From an uncultured Granulosicoccus sp. (GTDB lineage Bacteria; Pseudomonadota; Gammaproteobacteria; Granulosicoccales; Granulosicoccaceae), in assembly GCA_947499955.1 (NCBI GenBank), contig CANMQI010000001.1, positions 620,001 through 684,000 on the forward strand: DNA of 64,000 nt. Reading direction: 5' to 3'. This document shows, piece after piece, positions 41,056 through 50,032 of the stretch (positions are counted from its first letter, which is position 1; every line of letters starts with the position of its first letter). Under the pieces are notes generated by a model, which was not told the origin of the DNA, ran no database searches, and worked only from the letters and a program-made list of their open reading frames with translations. The position numbers were made by a program, and so were the translations under genes.

Positions 41056-41080
41056 GCCGTGCGCCCTGAAGGCGCACGGC
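41056..41080 (-). terminator. Hairpin after the glycoside hydrolase gene
   Basis: A perfect 10-bp stem, GCCGTGCGCC with GGCGCACGGC, over a 5-base loop, 18 bp past the stop codon on the minus strand. There is no T-run, but position and strength suit a transcript end. Confidence 0.45.
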
Positions 41081-41098
41081 GTTCAGCGCATGCGGTGT

Positions 41099-43114
41099 CT
41101 AATTGTGGTACGCAACCTCGACCATCTGATGCCCGGTCATTTCCGGTACCGTGAACCGGATGCGCTCACCCTCACGATCGTATTCCAGCGTCTTGCCGTC
41201 AGGCACGGTACGCACGAGCGCAACATCTCCCGAGACAGCGATATCCATCTCGATATCACGCAGTGTCAGCAGATCCTGAACAGGCTGGATATTGGCGCCA
41301 TGCAGATTGCCACGCAGGGTCGGGGTCGCGTAGAGCAGATGAACGATGTCGCGCTTTGCAGCGGCCTGATGCCGGCGTGTGACTCGCCCTGCCCGGGGCA
41401 GACCTGCCTTGATCATGCGCTCATTCGGCAAGGCGCGAGCAATGAGCTTTTCGGCTATTTCCAGCATCGCCATGGAACCCGCCTGCTGATAGCAGGAAAA
41501 CAAGGGAAAGGCGAAATAGTGGAAGCCCCCCTTGCTGGCGCCGGCAACATGTTCTTCAGGGTCAGGCTTGCTGGGTGCATTGACATGCCCCGAGAAATGG
41601 CGCGCGCTACGATCCATATAGGGCTCGTAGACCTTGCCCAGTGAATCGCCATCGGTCAGCAGTATCTTCTGACAAGGCTGGTACAGGAACAGCGGATCAT
41701 TCACGTCTGCGGCGCGCAGTTCGGGAATCGGTAGCACATAATCACCGCCGGCGTTCGCAGACAGGGACTCCCAGCGGGCCCCGACATCGAATATCAGCCC
41801 GCGCTCTGCATCGAGACCACTGTTCCCGGTCAGAAGCACTTGACCGCCATCGGATACATATTCGAGCAGGCGATTTTCCAGGGCCGCATCCACCACGATG
41901 TCATCGGGCAGAATGATCAAGTTGTACGCCGCGAACCGACTGTCAAGATCCAGGACATCGAAAGTGAACTGGCCTTCAAGCAAGACGCGCACGGCACCGG
42001 TATCGGCAGGGTTTGCACGATTGCTGGTCGCCATGACACCAGCCAGTGTATGAGTATTGACCGCTTCGGATGACAACAGACCGATTTCGGCACGGTTGAC
42101 GGTGTCGACAGCCCAGGCTTCACGCTGGCGTACCCAGTCATAGGCTGGCGCAATGACAGCCATGGACGAGGCATCAATGGCGCCAGTGGGATGCAGATGA
42201 TCACCAATGGAACAGCGTGATCCATGCGCCAGCATGGCGCCGCATTCGTAGATCAGGGCTTCGGGTTTCTTGTAGCCTCCCACCTCACCCCAGTGATAGT
42301 GAAACTTGCCCGTCATGCCCAGAAAGTCGACCCCCAGCGTATCTGCATAGCGCGCACTCATCGGAAAATGATCGTAGCCCCAGCCGGCCGTCGGCAGGGA
42401 TTCAAGCTCCAGGTGCGTGTAGAAGCGCTGATAGTGCTGCCGTGCACCGCGCTGGATATGCCCGGAGTTGTAGAAAAGAGGCATCTTGTCGTCGTACCGT
42501 CGTACCGCTGCATGTGTTTTCTCGAACAGGTTTTCCAGCGCCCAGCTGCTGAAACGCAGCTGATGATCCGGGTTCGTCCAGTCAAGCCCGTCTGCTTCCA
42601 TCTGAGCCTGCGCATGGACAGAGACATTGAGGGGTTGCAGAGCAATATCGACAAAGATGCCGTCGCAATCGGGGAACAGCCTCACCATCTCTTCTATCTG
42701 CAGGCACAGATGATCGACATAGGGTGAAGAGAAGTCGAGAAAGGCCCAACCGGCACCATTGGGCGTCGTACCCGCTCTGGGCGAACCGCCCTCGGGTGAC
42801 ACGATGCGCCACTCGGGATGCTCACGGGCGGCCAGCTCATCCCATCCGGCTGTCGTATACAGAGGCGCATTGATGCCGCGGGCATGCAGAGCATCCAGTT
42901 GTGCGCGAGCCAGATTGAAATCCAGGTGCGGGTGAATCCTGCCCACCTCGGTCGGGTGATAGCTGTAGCCGTGGTGACATTTGGAGAAGATGGTGACGCT
43001 ATCCACATGGGCATCGGCAAATGCCTTGCCGAAGGCGTCTGCCTCAAAGCGGGATCCGATACCGGGTATCAGCTCCGATGTATGAAAATCCAGATGAATC
43101 TGACGATATCGCAT
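41099..43114 (-). CDS. Glycoside hydrolase-like protein, GHL6 plus beta-galactosidase trimerisation-like domain
   Basis: Cytoplasmic enzyme of 671 residues with no signal peptide. The N-terminal barrel opens with IHLDFHTSELIPGIG and contains the GHL6-type block VTIFSKCHHGYSYHP. Acidic residues at barrel strand ends include DGIFVDIALQ, a candidate active-site region. The middle (about 380-520) resembles the beta-galactosidase trimerisation or glutamine-amidotransferase-like domain (ILPDDIVVDAALENRLLEYVSDGGQVLLTGNSG). Related proteins include putative fucosidases and galactosidases, but the sugar cannot be named. It is the last gene of the sugar transporter operon, so it presumably cleaves the imported oligosaccharide or glycoside. 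Confidence 0.75.
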   Translation of the reverse strand: MRYRQIHLDFHTSELIPGIGSRFEADAFGKAFADAHVDSVTIFSKCHHGYSYHPTEVGRIHPHLDFNLARAQLDALHARGINAPLYTTAGWDELAAREHPEWRIVSPEGGSPRAGTTPNGAGWAFLDFSSPYVDHLCLQIEEMVRLFPDCDGIFVDIALQPLNVSVHAQAQMEADGLDWTNPDHQLRFSSWALENLFEKTHAAVRRYDDKMPLFYNSGHIQRGARQHYQRFYTHLELESLPTAGWGYDHFPMSARYADTLGVDFLGMTGKFHYHWGEVGGYKKPEALIYECGAMLAHGSRCSIGDHLHPTGAIDASSMAVIAPAYDWVRQREAWAVDTVNRAEIGLLSSEAVNTHTLAGVMATSNRANPADTGAVRVLLEGQFTFDVLDLDSRFAAYNLIILPDDIVVDAALENRLLEYVSDGGQVLLTGNSGLDAERGLIFDVGARWESLSANAGGDYVLPIPELRAADVNDPLFLYQPCQKILLTDGDSLGKVYEPYMDRSARHFSGHVNAPSKPDPEEHVAGASKGGFHYFAFPLFSCYQQAGSMAMLEIAEKLIARALPNERMIKAGLPRAGRVTRRHQAAAKRDIVHLLYATPTLRGNLHGANIQPVQDLLTLRDIEMDIAVSGDVALVRTVPDGKTLEYDREGERIRFTVPEMTGHQMVEVAYHN

Positions 43115-43173
43115 GCGACTGATTGTCTCTTGGTGATGGCGGATTCAGGCAGTAACCGTGCTGTCGGACCGTG

Positions 43174-44349
43174 TCAGGCTGCGCCTGCCAGCAGGTGATT
43201 CGGTGCCAGAGGGAATACGCAGGTTTTTCCGGATGCATCGAAGACATAGGCGGCCCCCGGATCGATCGCTACCTGCAATTGTTGACCATGTACCGCCTGC
43301 AGTTGTCGTGTTCGATGAATGGCGAGGTAGCCTTCATGGGATTCGGAATCGAAAGCCTTGATACCACCGCCATTCAGGTACAGCAGGGTGTCGCGCCCGA
43401 GGCTCTCTACCACGGCCACCTGGCCTTCGATACGCCAGTCACGGTAACCCTCGACATCACCATCCACGAAGCCTTCCGGTCGCACACCCACGATGACGTC
43501 GGTCCCGCTCTGCATGCCGTCCAGCGCATTGTCAGCGTGCAACAGCGGTACCCGCAGGCGACCAGCAAGTCCAGCGGCTTCAAGGTGCAGATGATCATTG
43601 TCGATGGTGTGCACCGTAGCCTTGATGAAATTCATTCTCGGCGAACCCAGAAAGCCTGCCACAAAGCGCGTCGCCGGAAAATTGTAGAGCTCCAGCGGTG
43701 CACCTACCTGTTCGATGATGCCATCACGCAGGACCACGATACGGCTGGCCATGGTCATGGCTTCCGTCTGATCGTGAGTCACATACACCATGGTGGCACC
43801 CAGCTCGGCATGCAGTCGTCCCAACTCCACCCGCATCTGCGAGCGCAAGGCCGCATCAAGGTTCGACAGGGGTTCATCAAACAGGAAGACATCCGGCGAA
43901 CGTGTAATGGCTCGGCCTATTGCCACCCGTTGTTTCTGCCCACCGGACAGAGACTTCGGCTTCTTGTCCAGCTGATTCTCGATACGCAGAATACCCGCTG
44001 CACGCTGTACAGCCTTCTCCACATCGACCTTCGAGGCCCCACCGATCTTCAGGGCAAAACCCATGTTCTGCCGAACCGTCATGTGCGGATACAGGGCGTA
44101 GTTCTGAAAGACCATGGCAACACCACGGTCGAAAGGCTCGACCTTGGAGATGTCCCGACCGTCAATGGAAATCTCGCCGGATGTGATGCTCTCCAGCCCG
44201 GCGATGGAACGCAACAGCGTCGACTTGCCACACCCGGACGGCCCGACCATGACCACGAACTCACCCGAAGGCACCTCCAGGCTGACATCCCTGATGGCCT
44301 TGAAGCTGCCATAGTCCTTGATCAAGTTGCGTATTTGAAGACTTGCCAT
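43174..44349 (-). CDS. Sugar ABC transporter ATPase (UgpC/MalK type)
   Basis: ATPase of the carbohydrate importer, 391 residues. Walker [13 protein letters not shown]-loop [12 protein letters not shown], signature [15 protein letters not shown], Walker [14 protein letters not shown], and H-loop [11 protein letters not shown]. The C-terminal 150 residues form the regulatory OB/TOBE region seen in MalK and UgpC ([13 protein letters not shown]). It is preceded by two permease genes and followed by the glycoside hydrolase gene, all on the minus strand. Confidence 0.93.
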   Translation of the reverse strand: MASLQIRNLIKDYGSFKAIRDVSLEVPSGEFVVMVGPSGCGKSTLLRSIAGLESITSGEISIDGRDISKVEPFDRGVAMVFQNYALYPHMTVRQNMGFALKIGGASKVDVEKAVQRAAGILRIENQLDKKPKSLSGGQKQRVAIGRAITRSPDVFLFDEPLSNLDAALRSQMRVELGRLHAELGATMVYVTHDQTEAMTMASRIVVLRDGIIEQVGAPLELYNFPATRFVAGFLGSPRMNFIKATVHTIDNDHLHLEAAGLAGRLRVPLLHADNALDGMQSGTDVIVGVRPEGFVDGDVEGYRDWRIEGQVAVVESLGRDTLLYLNGGGIKAFDSESHEGYLAIHRTRQLQAVHGQQLQVAIDPGAAYVFDASGKTCVFPLAPNHLLAGAA

Positions 44350-44387
44350 GCGTGTATTCCTGTTCGTTCAGCCGAAGCGGCACCGGC

Positions 44388-45209
44388 TCACTTGCCCAGT
44401 CCAGCCAGTGACCTGACAAAATATTTCTGTGCCAATATGAAAACGGTCAATATCGGCAGAACCGCAATGGACAGCCCTGCCATGATGGCCGCCCAATCCG
44501 ATGTGAATTCTCCCCCGAGTTGCAGTATTCCCACGGTCAGTGTCTTCACCGCCGGCTTGGTCAGCATCAGCAAGGCAAGCAGGAATTCGTTCCAGATGAA
44601 CACCGCCTGAAAGATGGCTGCACTGGCTACCGCCGGCCCCATCAGAGGCAATACGATATGAAAGAAGGTCTTGACCGGCCGACAACCATCCAGCAGAGCC
44701 GCCTCCTCCAGCTCTCGGGGAAAATCCAGAAAGAAGGCATAGAACAGTATGATGGTGAAGGGAATGCCATAAGCGGCATACGGCAGAACGATGGCAAACA
44801 GCGAGTTGAGCATGCCGGCACCGGAGACCATCTGGAACAGCGGAATGATGACCGCTTGTACCGGCACGGCAAAACCCGCCACGATGACCAGATAGACCAG
44901 ACGCATCCAGCGATTATCCGTTCTGGCCAGCACATAGGCCGCCATGGCGCTGACCACCACGATCACCAGCACGGACAACGCCGTGACAAACATCGAGTTC
45001 AGCAGGAAGCCACCGACTCCGGTGCCCCAGGCTCGTTCAAACGCGTCGAAATCGAAGCTTGCCGGCATACCCAGAGGGTCGAGAAAGAACTCGCGCTTGG
45101 TCTTGAACGCGCCGATGACCATCCAGGCAGTCGGCAGCAGGACGAACAGGCTCCATAGCGACACAAAGCCATACAACAACACCTGTACCCAGCGAAATCG
45201 TGACCCCAT
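44388..45209 (-). CDS. Sugar ABC transporter permease, MalG/UgpE type
   Basis: Inner-membrane permease of 273 residues with six likely membrane segments (YGFVSLWSLFVLLPTAWMVI first). The EAA loop is ELEEAALLDGCRPVKTFFHIVLPL, the normal coupling sequence. Starts with ATG 6 bases after the stop of the other permease gene. Confidence 0.92.
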   Translation of the reverse strand: MGSRFRWVQVLLYGFVSLWSLFVLLPTAWMVIGAFKTKREFFLDPLGMPASFDFDAFERAWGTGVGGFLLNSMFVTALSVLVIVVVSAMAAYVLARTDNRWMRLVYLVIVAGFAVPVQAVIIPLFQMVSGAGMLNSLFAIVLPYAAYGIPFTIILFYAFFLDFPRELEEAALLDGCRPVKTFFHIVLPLMGPAVASAAIFQAVFIWNEFLLALLMLTKPAVKTLTVGILQLGGEFTSDWAAIMAGLSIAVLPILTVFILAQKYFVRSLAGLGK

Positions 45210-45215
45210 GTCTGT

Positions 45216-46109
45216 TCAACTCCTGCGAGATACTTGCAACTGCAACCAGCCCAGCAGCACAGCGATGAGCAGCAACACCACCGAGATGGCATTGGCATAA
45301 CCCATGTTGCCCAGATTGAATGCCTGCTGATAGATATAGGTACCCAGCACCTGGGTGGCATTGGCCGGCCCGCCTCGCGTCGTCGCAAAGATCAGGTCGA
45401 ACACCTTGAAGCCGCCAATGGTCGTGATCAGCACGGCCACGATCAGCACATTGCGAATTCCCGGCAGCGTGATATGGCGAAATGCCTTCAGCCCCCGCGC
45501 ACCGTCCAGTGCTGCGGCCTCGTACAGCTCCCGAGGAATACCCTGCAAACCCGCCAGAATCAGCACCATCATGAAACCGGTGTACTGCCACATGGCAATG
45601 ACCAGTATCACCCACAAGGCAATATCCGGATCTCCCAGCCAACCCTGCGTCGGTGGCTGCATGCCAAGGGCCTTGACCAGGGTATTCAGAGCACCGACGT
45701 TCGGATCCATGATCACCAGCCAGATCAGGGCCACGGCAATGGTCGACATGACCATCGGCGCAAAGATGATGGTGCGGAACAGGGTCGAGCCGCGTGGTAA
45801 GCCTCGATCGAGAATGGCCGCTAGCACCGTGCCGAAACCCACCTGCAGAACAATGGAGCCCACCACCATGATGAGGTTGTTGCGCAAGGCCAGCCAGAAG
45901 ATCGGATCGTTCAGGGCACGGGTATAGTTTGCCAGACCCGCAAACTGCCAGTTGGTCGAGCCGATGCCTATGGTGAAGAAGGACCCGGCAATGGCCAGCA
46001 GCGCCGGAATCACGATGAAGAGGATGACCAGCCCGAGGGCCGGTGTCAGCAATATCCAGGTGCTGGCATCCGGCCCGGTGACAGGCTTGGCAAGAGAGGT
46101 GTCAGACAC
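45216..46109 (-). CDS. Sugar ABC transporter permease, MalF/UgpA type
   Basis: First permease of the sugar importer, 297 residues with a GTG start. The opening membrane segment is ILLTPALGLVILFIVIPALLAI. The EAA loop is ELYEAAALDGARGLKAFRHITLP. It lies 39 bp after the binding-protein stop, a gap without a large hairpin. Confidence 0.92.
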   Translation of the reverse strand: MSDTSLAKPVTGPDASTWILLTPALGLVILFIVIPALLAIAGSFFTIGIGSTNWQFAGLANYTRALNDPIFWLALRNNLIMVVGSIVLQVGFGTVLAAILDRGLPRGSTLFRTIIFAPMVMSTIAVALIWLVIMDPNVGALNTLVKALGMQPPTQGWLGDPDIALWVILVIAMWQYTGFMMVLILAGLQGIPRELYEAAALDGARGLKAFRHITLPGIRNVLIVAVLITTIGGFKVFDLIFATTRGGPANATQVLGTYIYQQAFNLGNMGYANAISVVLLLIAVLLGWLQLQVSRRS

Positions 46110-46148
46110 GATACTTGTCCTGTAGATCCGTCAGCAGATCAAAGCGGC

Positions 46149-47474
46149 CTATTGACCTGCCGCCAGCTTCTTCTTGCCCTCCACAGCGGCCGTGCGTATC
46201 ACACCCATGGCTTCTGCCGGTGTCTTGCTGCCATTGAGCACCTCCACACCCATGTCAAGATAGGCTTCCGAGACGCCGGCTTCGAGCATCACATCCAGCA
46301 CACTGAACGACTCGGACAGCGAGCCGACATCCTTTGCGACCCACTTGAACTGTTCGGTGGCGTCCATCTCCCCTACCTTCTCGGGATTCGACGGGATGGC
46401 ACCGCGCAGTTCGGCGTAGAGCCTGGCCATGTCGGCGGTGACCAGAAAGCTGGCAAATTTCACGGCCTCCGCCGGGTGTTCCGACTTGGCTGATATCTGA
46501 AAGCCCTGGGGGATGACCATATTGGTACTGCCATCACTCGCACCATCCGTCATTGGCGGAAAACGAAACAGCGCGTAGTCGGTGAAGCCTTCCTTGTCGA
46601 AGATGGACATGCACCAGGTGCCACAGAAGATCATGGGCGAGATCTCTGCAGAGAACAGGCTGCGAGACACTTCGGGTGAGGTGGCATTCGGCGCATCCTG
46701 AAAGCAATCGGCTGCCTGCATGGCCAATACCTTGCCCCAGGCCTTTTCATAGTCCGGATTGGTGAAAATTTCGTCGTCAGCAGTTTCCAGCGCATAGTCC
46801 GCCCTTACGGCATCCAGACCCAGCACACGTTCATTGATCACGGTGATCAGATGATTGAGCTTCCAGCGCTCGGAATTGCCGAGCGGCAAAGGCACCATCT
46901 CAGGATCGATTTCCCGTACCTTGCCGCACAAGCCCAGCAGCTGGTCGAAGGTTGCCGGCACCTTGAGCTCATGCTCGTCGAAGAAACGGGTGTTGTAGTA
47001 GAAGTACTTGGAGACGGCATCCACCGGAATGCCGTATTGACGCCCATTGACTGCAAAGGCCTGTTGCCAGGCCTCTGACAGCACGTTTCTGTAATTGCCT
47101 TCTTCGGCTCCGAGATCGGTGATATCGAGCGCCAGACCGGACCGGGCAAGTCGCGCCGCATCCTCTCCCGACCAATTGAAGAAGATATCCGGCGGCTCGG
47201 AGCCAACCAGCGCCACCTGAATGGCCGTCTTGTAGGCCTCATTGGGAATGCTTTCCAGCTCGACGTTGACGTCAGGATTGGCTTTACGGAATTCCTCTGT
47301 TGCCGTCTGGATTAACTCCGGATAGTTCTCGTTGACCAGCGCCCACATCTTCAAGGTAACGGGGTCGGCCGCCATCGCAGTACTGCCTGCTGTCAATGTG
47401 CTCAGGGCCAGCGCCCCGCCCATCAGTGTCCGGCACCATCCGGTCGGGCCCTTGTGGTTCGCATGTCCAGTCAT
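46149..47474 (-). CDS. Sugar-binding protein of ABC transporter (SBP family 1)
   Basis: Periplasmic receptor, 441 residues from the ATG at 47474; AGGAG lies 8 bases upstream. The frame extends to 47600 but those residues are not protein-like. The signal peptide has a core of GGALALSTLTAGSTAMA with cleavage before ADP. The carbohydrate-binding fold is clear from LKMWALVNENYPELIQTATEEFRKANPDVNVELE in parts, the hinge WSGEDAARLARSG, and the ligand-site region around FCGTWCMS. It is the first gene of the five-gene operon and is read away from the LacI gene. The sugar is unknown. Confidence 0.9.
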   Translation of the reverse strand: MTGHANHKGPTGWCRTLMGGALALSTLTAGSTAMAADPVTLKMWALVNENYPELIQTATEEFRKANPDVNVELESIPNEAYKTAIQVALVGSEPPDIFFNWSGEDAARLARSGLALDITDLGAEEGNYRNVLSEAWQQAFAVNGRQYGIPVDAVSKYFYYNTRFFDEHELKVPATFDQLLGLCGKVREIDPEMVPLPLGNSERWKLNHLITVINERVLGLDAVRADYALETADDEIFTNPDYEKAWGKVLAMQAADCFQDAPNATSPEVSRSLFSAEISPMIFCGTWCMSIFDKEGFTDYALFRFPPMTDGASDGSTNMVIPQGFQISAKSEHPAEAVKFASFLVTADMARLYAELRGAIPSNPEKVGEMDATEQFKWVAKDVGSLSESFSVLDVMLEAGVSEAYLDMGVEVLNGSKTPAEAMGVIRTAAVEGKKKLAAGQ

Positions 47475-47572
47475 GGTCAAAGCTCCTGTTGTCAGCCTGT
47501 CTGTGATCGTCATCTGCACGGCGGTTCGAATCGGTACCCGCATGGCACGTCCCTGCGTGGCACACTGCCGAT

Positions 47573-47601
47573 TTGCAATCGAACCGGTTCGATGGAACAA
47601 T
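47573..47601 (+). promoter_or_regulatory. Possible promoter of the LacI gene
   Basis: TTGCAA, 17 bases, AACAAT. Each element matches sigma-70 consensus at four of six positions and spacing is ideal. The 16-bp palindrome fills the spacer, so the regulator would block its own promoter. Confidence 0.4.
47578..47593. promoter_or_regulatory. 16-bp palindrome, candidate LacI-family operator
   Basis: ATCGAACCGGTTCGAT is perfectly symmetric with a central CG, as in operators of LacI/GalR regulators. It lies 82 bp before the LacI start and 103 bp before the sugar-binding-protein start, in the shared divergent region. A related half site, GGTTCGAATCGG, occurs near 47523. Confidence 0.65.
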
Positions 47602-47675
47602 AGAGTTGCATGAAATTCACGAATGAGTCAAGCCGGAATGACAAACTTTTCCACTGAACGAGATACGCTTCTGCC

Positions 47676-48704
47676 ATGAGCACCATCAGAGATGTGGCCA
47701 GGCAGGCGGGTGTATCGGTATCCACCGTCTCCCTGGCTTTCAACACCCCCGAGCGGGTCAGCAGCGAGACCCGCAAGCGTATTGCACAGGCCGCCGCCGA
47801 GGTCGACTACCAGAGCCCCGACCCGGTGGCGCAGACCCTGTCCAGCGGCCGCAGCCAGTTGATCGGCATGGTGCAGGCCGACATCAGTAATGCCTTCTTC
47901 GGCAAGCTGTTGCGAGAAGTGGAGCTGCATGCACATGCCCGGGGTTATCTGGTAATCGTCTCGGATTCCAATGCCGAGTTCGAACGCGAGGAAAAGATTC
48001 TGCGTCACCTGGCAAGCATGCGGGTCGCCGGCATGATCGTCTCACCCTGCGGATTGAACGAGGCCGAAACGGCTCACCTGCACGATCTGAAGACGCCTTT
48101 CATCCTGTTCGATCAGAAGCACGAGGGCCTGAGCTGCGATTTCGTCGGCACCGACAATCAGCTGGCCAGTGCCACCCTGACTGAACACCTGATTCAGCTG
48201 GGACACCGGCGAATCGGCTTTCTGGGCGGTGTCGAGGGGCTCTATACCGCCAGCGAACGCGAGCAGGGATTCGTCAAGACCCTGCAGGCCTCCGGGCTGG
48301 AAACAGACAGCGAACTGATCGTTGATGCACGCTACACCTACGAGGGCAGCTACGCCCAGACAAGGCGTCTGTTGGCATTGGAGAATCCCCCCACCGCCCT
48401 GCTGGCCTGCAGCAATGTCATGTCGTTGGCAGCCTTGCAGGCTATCCGTGATCTGGGGCTTGACTGCCCGGGCGATATCTCCCTGACGGGAATCGATGAC
48501 GTCCCCTGGATGCACATGATCAGTCCGCAGATCACCGTGGTAGTGCAGCCTGTGGAAGCCATGGCTCAGGCCACGGCAAGACTGATTCTGCAGCGGATAG
48601 AACAACGCCAGAGTGGCTCGGAGCCCGGAACTGACTTCACTGACACGATCTTTCCGCCCATCCTGCAGCTGGGTCAGTCCGTTGCGCAGATAACCCGAAC
48701 CTGA
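47676..48704 (+). CDS. LacI-family transcriptional regulator
   Basis: Repressor of 342 residues. The N-terminal helix-turn-helix and hinge are typical (TIRDVARQAGVSVSTVSLAFNTPERVS). The rest is a periplasmic-binding-protein-like sugar sensor domain (LIGMVQADISNAFFGKLLREVE; SLTGIDDVPWMHMISPQITVV). It is divergent from the sugar transporter and glycoside hydrolase operon, so it is very likely the local regulator, releasing DNA when it binds the sugar or a breakdown product. Confidence 0.93.
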   Translation: MSTIRDVARQAGVSVSTVSLAFNTPERVSSETRKRIAQAAAEVDYQSPDPVAQTLSSGRSQLIGMVQADISNAFFGKLLREVELHAHARGYLVIVSDSNAEFEREEKILRHLASMRVAGMIVSPCGLNEAETAHLHDLKTPFILFDQKHEGLSCDFVGTDNQLASATLTEHLIQLGHRRIGFLGGVEGLYTASEREQGFVKTLQASGLETDSELIVDARYTYEGSYAQTRRLLALENPPTALLACSNVMSLAALQAIRDLGLDCPGDISLTGIDDVPWMHMISPQITVVVQPVEAMAQATARLILQRIEQRQSGSEPGTDFTDTIFPPILQLGQSVAQITRT

Positions 48705-48779
48705 TACGCGCATTGCAGGTCACTGGCAAACCGGCAGGCAGGCCAATCCGGAAAAACGGCGACCTGCCCGATCAGCCGC

Positions 48780-49676
48780 TCAGCTCACTCGCGCCGGATC
48801 GTTCTCGACGCGGGTCGCCCAGTAGTCCATGTCGAAGGATTCATCGCCGGTGAGGTAGCGCCACAGATGAATGCGATTGATCATCTCCAGCCGGCCGGTA
48901 TCGTGCTCGAACCAGGGTTGCGTTGCCATCAGACGTTGATGAATCGGATGTCGCGGTGCATCCGGGTTCTTCCAGAAAATGGGCTGCTGCTCGTTCATCG
49001 ACTCTGGCAGGTCAGAGGTATCCCAGAGGCGCACCTGCGGCTCTCTGGGGCACATGCGGATCTTCAGTACATAGCGCTTGTCGTGGCCTTTGTTGGCCCC
49101 GGCACCGTGCCAGATGCCATGATGAAAGAAGAACACCGAGCCGGCCGGACACACGACACTCTGCTGCCCCAGGATGTTCTGATAACGCCCCAGACTCATC
49201 TCGCTGACAATGCGTAGATGCGTGCCCGGTACGAAGCGCGTCCCCCCCATGTCGAGAGTGACGGCATGCGGGAAGTAGAACATCTGCACATCGAAGGCCC
49301 GACGCAAATCGATGGTGGAGTCCTGATGTGTATCCTGCGCCCGCCCACCGGGAAAGGTGATGTGCAGATAGTGATGATCCACCACGGCGCTCTGCCCCAC
49401 CAGGCTGGCAATGGCACCGGCCACTTCCGGCACTTGCAGTACTCTGTTGATGGCAGAGTCGGCATCGTAGGCCTGCGCCAGTGGCGTGCCGGGTGCCACT
49501 TCCGGTACGGCCCGCTCGCGCATCAGGCGCTGCGAATGATCACGCGGTGATTCGTCCGGCAATTCGCTCATGGCCTGCATGAAGTGCTGATTGACAGCGT
49601 CCGGCACAACAGCCTCGAAGCGCAGCAAACCGGTAGCGGCAAAATCAGCCATCTGCAGTGTGGTCAGTTTCTTCAT
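48780..49676 (-). CDS. Phytanoyl-CoA dioxygenase (PhyH) family protein
   Basis: Fe(II)/2-oxoglutarate-dependent oxygenase-like protein, 298 residues. The iron ligands appear as HQD in DTHQDSTIDL and a distal His in FFHHGIWHGAGANKG; the 2-oxoglutarate Arg is probably in KRYVLKIRM. PhyH relatives hydroxylate very different small molecules, including ectoine (EctD) and lipids; this one lacks the obvious ectoine hydroxylase blocks, so I do not assign a substrate. It converges on the LacI gene 75 bp away and follows a small unknown gene on its own strand. Confidence 0.83.
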   Translation of the reverse strand: MKKLTTLQMADFAATGLLRFEAVVPDAVNQHFMQAMSELPDESPRDHSQRLMRERAVPEVAPGTPLAQAYDADSAINRVLQVPEVAGAIASLVGQSAVVDHHYLHITFPGGRAQDTHQDSTIDLRRAFDVQMFYFPHAVTLDMGGTRFVPGTHLRIVSEMSLGRYQNILGQQSVVCPAGSVFFFHHGIWHGAGANKGHDKRYVLKIRMCPREPQVRLWDTSDLPESMNEQQPIFWKNPDAPRHPIHQRLMATQPWFEHDTGRLEMINRIHLWRYLTGDESFDMDYWATRVENDPARVS

Positions 49677-49703
49677 GCGTTTATCCTCGCCAACTCAGAG
49701 CCG

Positions 49704-49976
49704 CTACAGCTCAACCAGTTTTTCGAAAAAGAATTCGAACTTGAGATAGGAAGTGGTGAATTCACTTCCCGGCACGTGTGCCTCGATGGGACTGGCCTGA
49801 ATCAGCCGCCAACCATCCTGCAAGGCCGCAAGACCAGTCTCATACGGCGGCTCTGACGAGTCACCCGGTTCGCCGGGTTGCTCTCCGGTTCCATCGTAAC
49901 GGGCCCAGCCGATGACGGCTGAATCCAGCGCCGAGCTTTTCAGATACAGAACCAGAACCTGTTGCAGTGTCGACAT
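49704..49976 (-). CDS. Small protein of unknown function (90 residues)
   Basis: Starts with ATG at 49976, with GGGAG 12 bases upstream. The sequence is protein-like: an N-terminal hydrophobic patch (VLVLYLKSS), a Pro/Gly/Glu-rich stretch (GTGEQPGEPGDSSEPPYETG) and an aromatic C-terminus (LKFEFFFEKLVEL). There is no signal peptide. It lies 27 bp upstream of the PhyH gene on the same strand and may be co-transcribed with it. I do not recognise the family. Confidence 0.6.
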   Translation of the reverse strand: MSTLQQVLVLYLKSSALDSAVIGWARYDGTGEQPGEPGDSSEPPYETGLAALQDGWRLIQASPIEAHVPGSEFTTSYLKFEFFFEKLVEL

Positions 49977-50032
49977 TGAATTCAGTAGCTCCCGAAAGGC
50001 TGACCGTGGTGGCAGGAATGCACAAGCCTACC

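Larger units (their letters stand above)
40744..41098. other. 355-bp region between glycoside hydrolase and M20 genes
   Basis: No gene is supported. It holds the promoter region of the eight-gene operon (with a perfect 14-bp palindrome) on its left side and a strong hairpin at the 3' end of the glycoside hydrolase gene on its right side. On the minus strand TTGCAA, 17 bases and TGTACT precede the palindrome and are a possible promoter. Confidence 0.5.
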
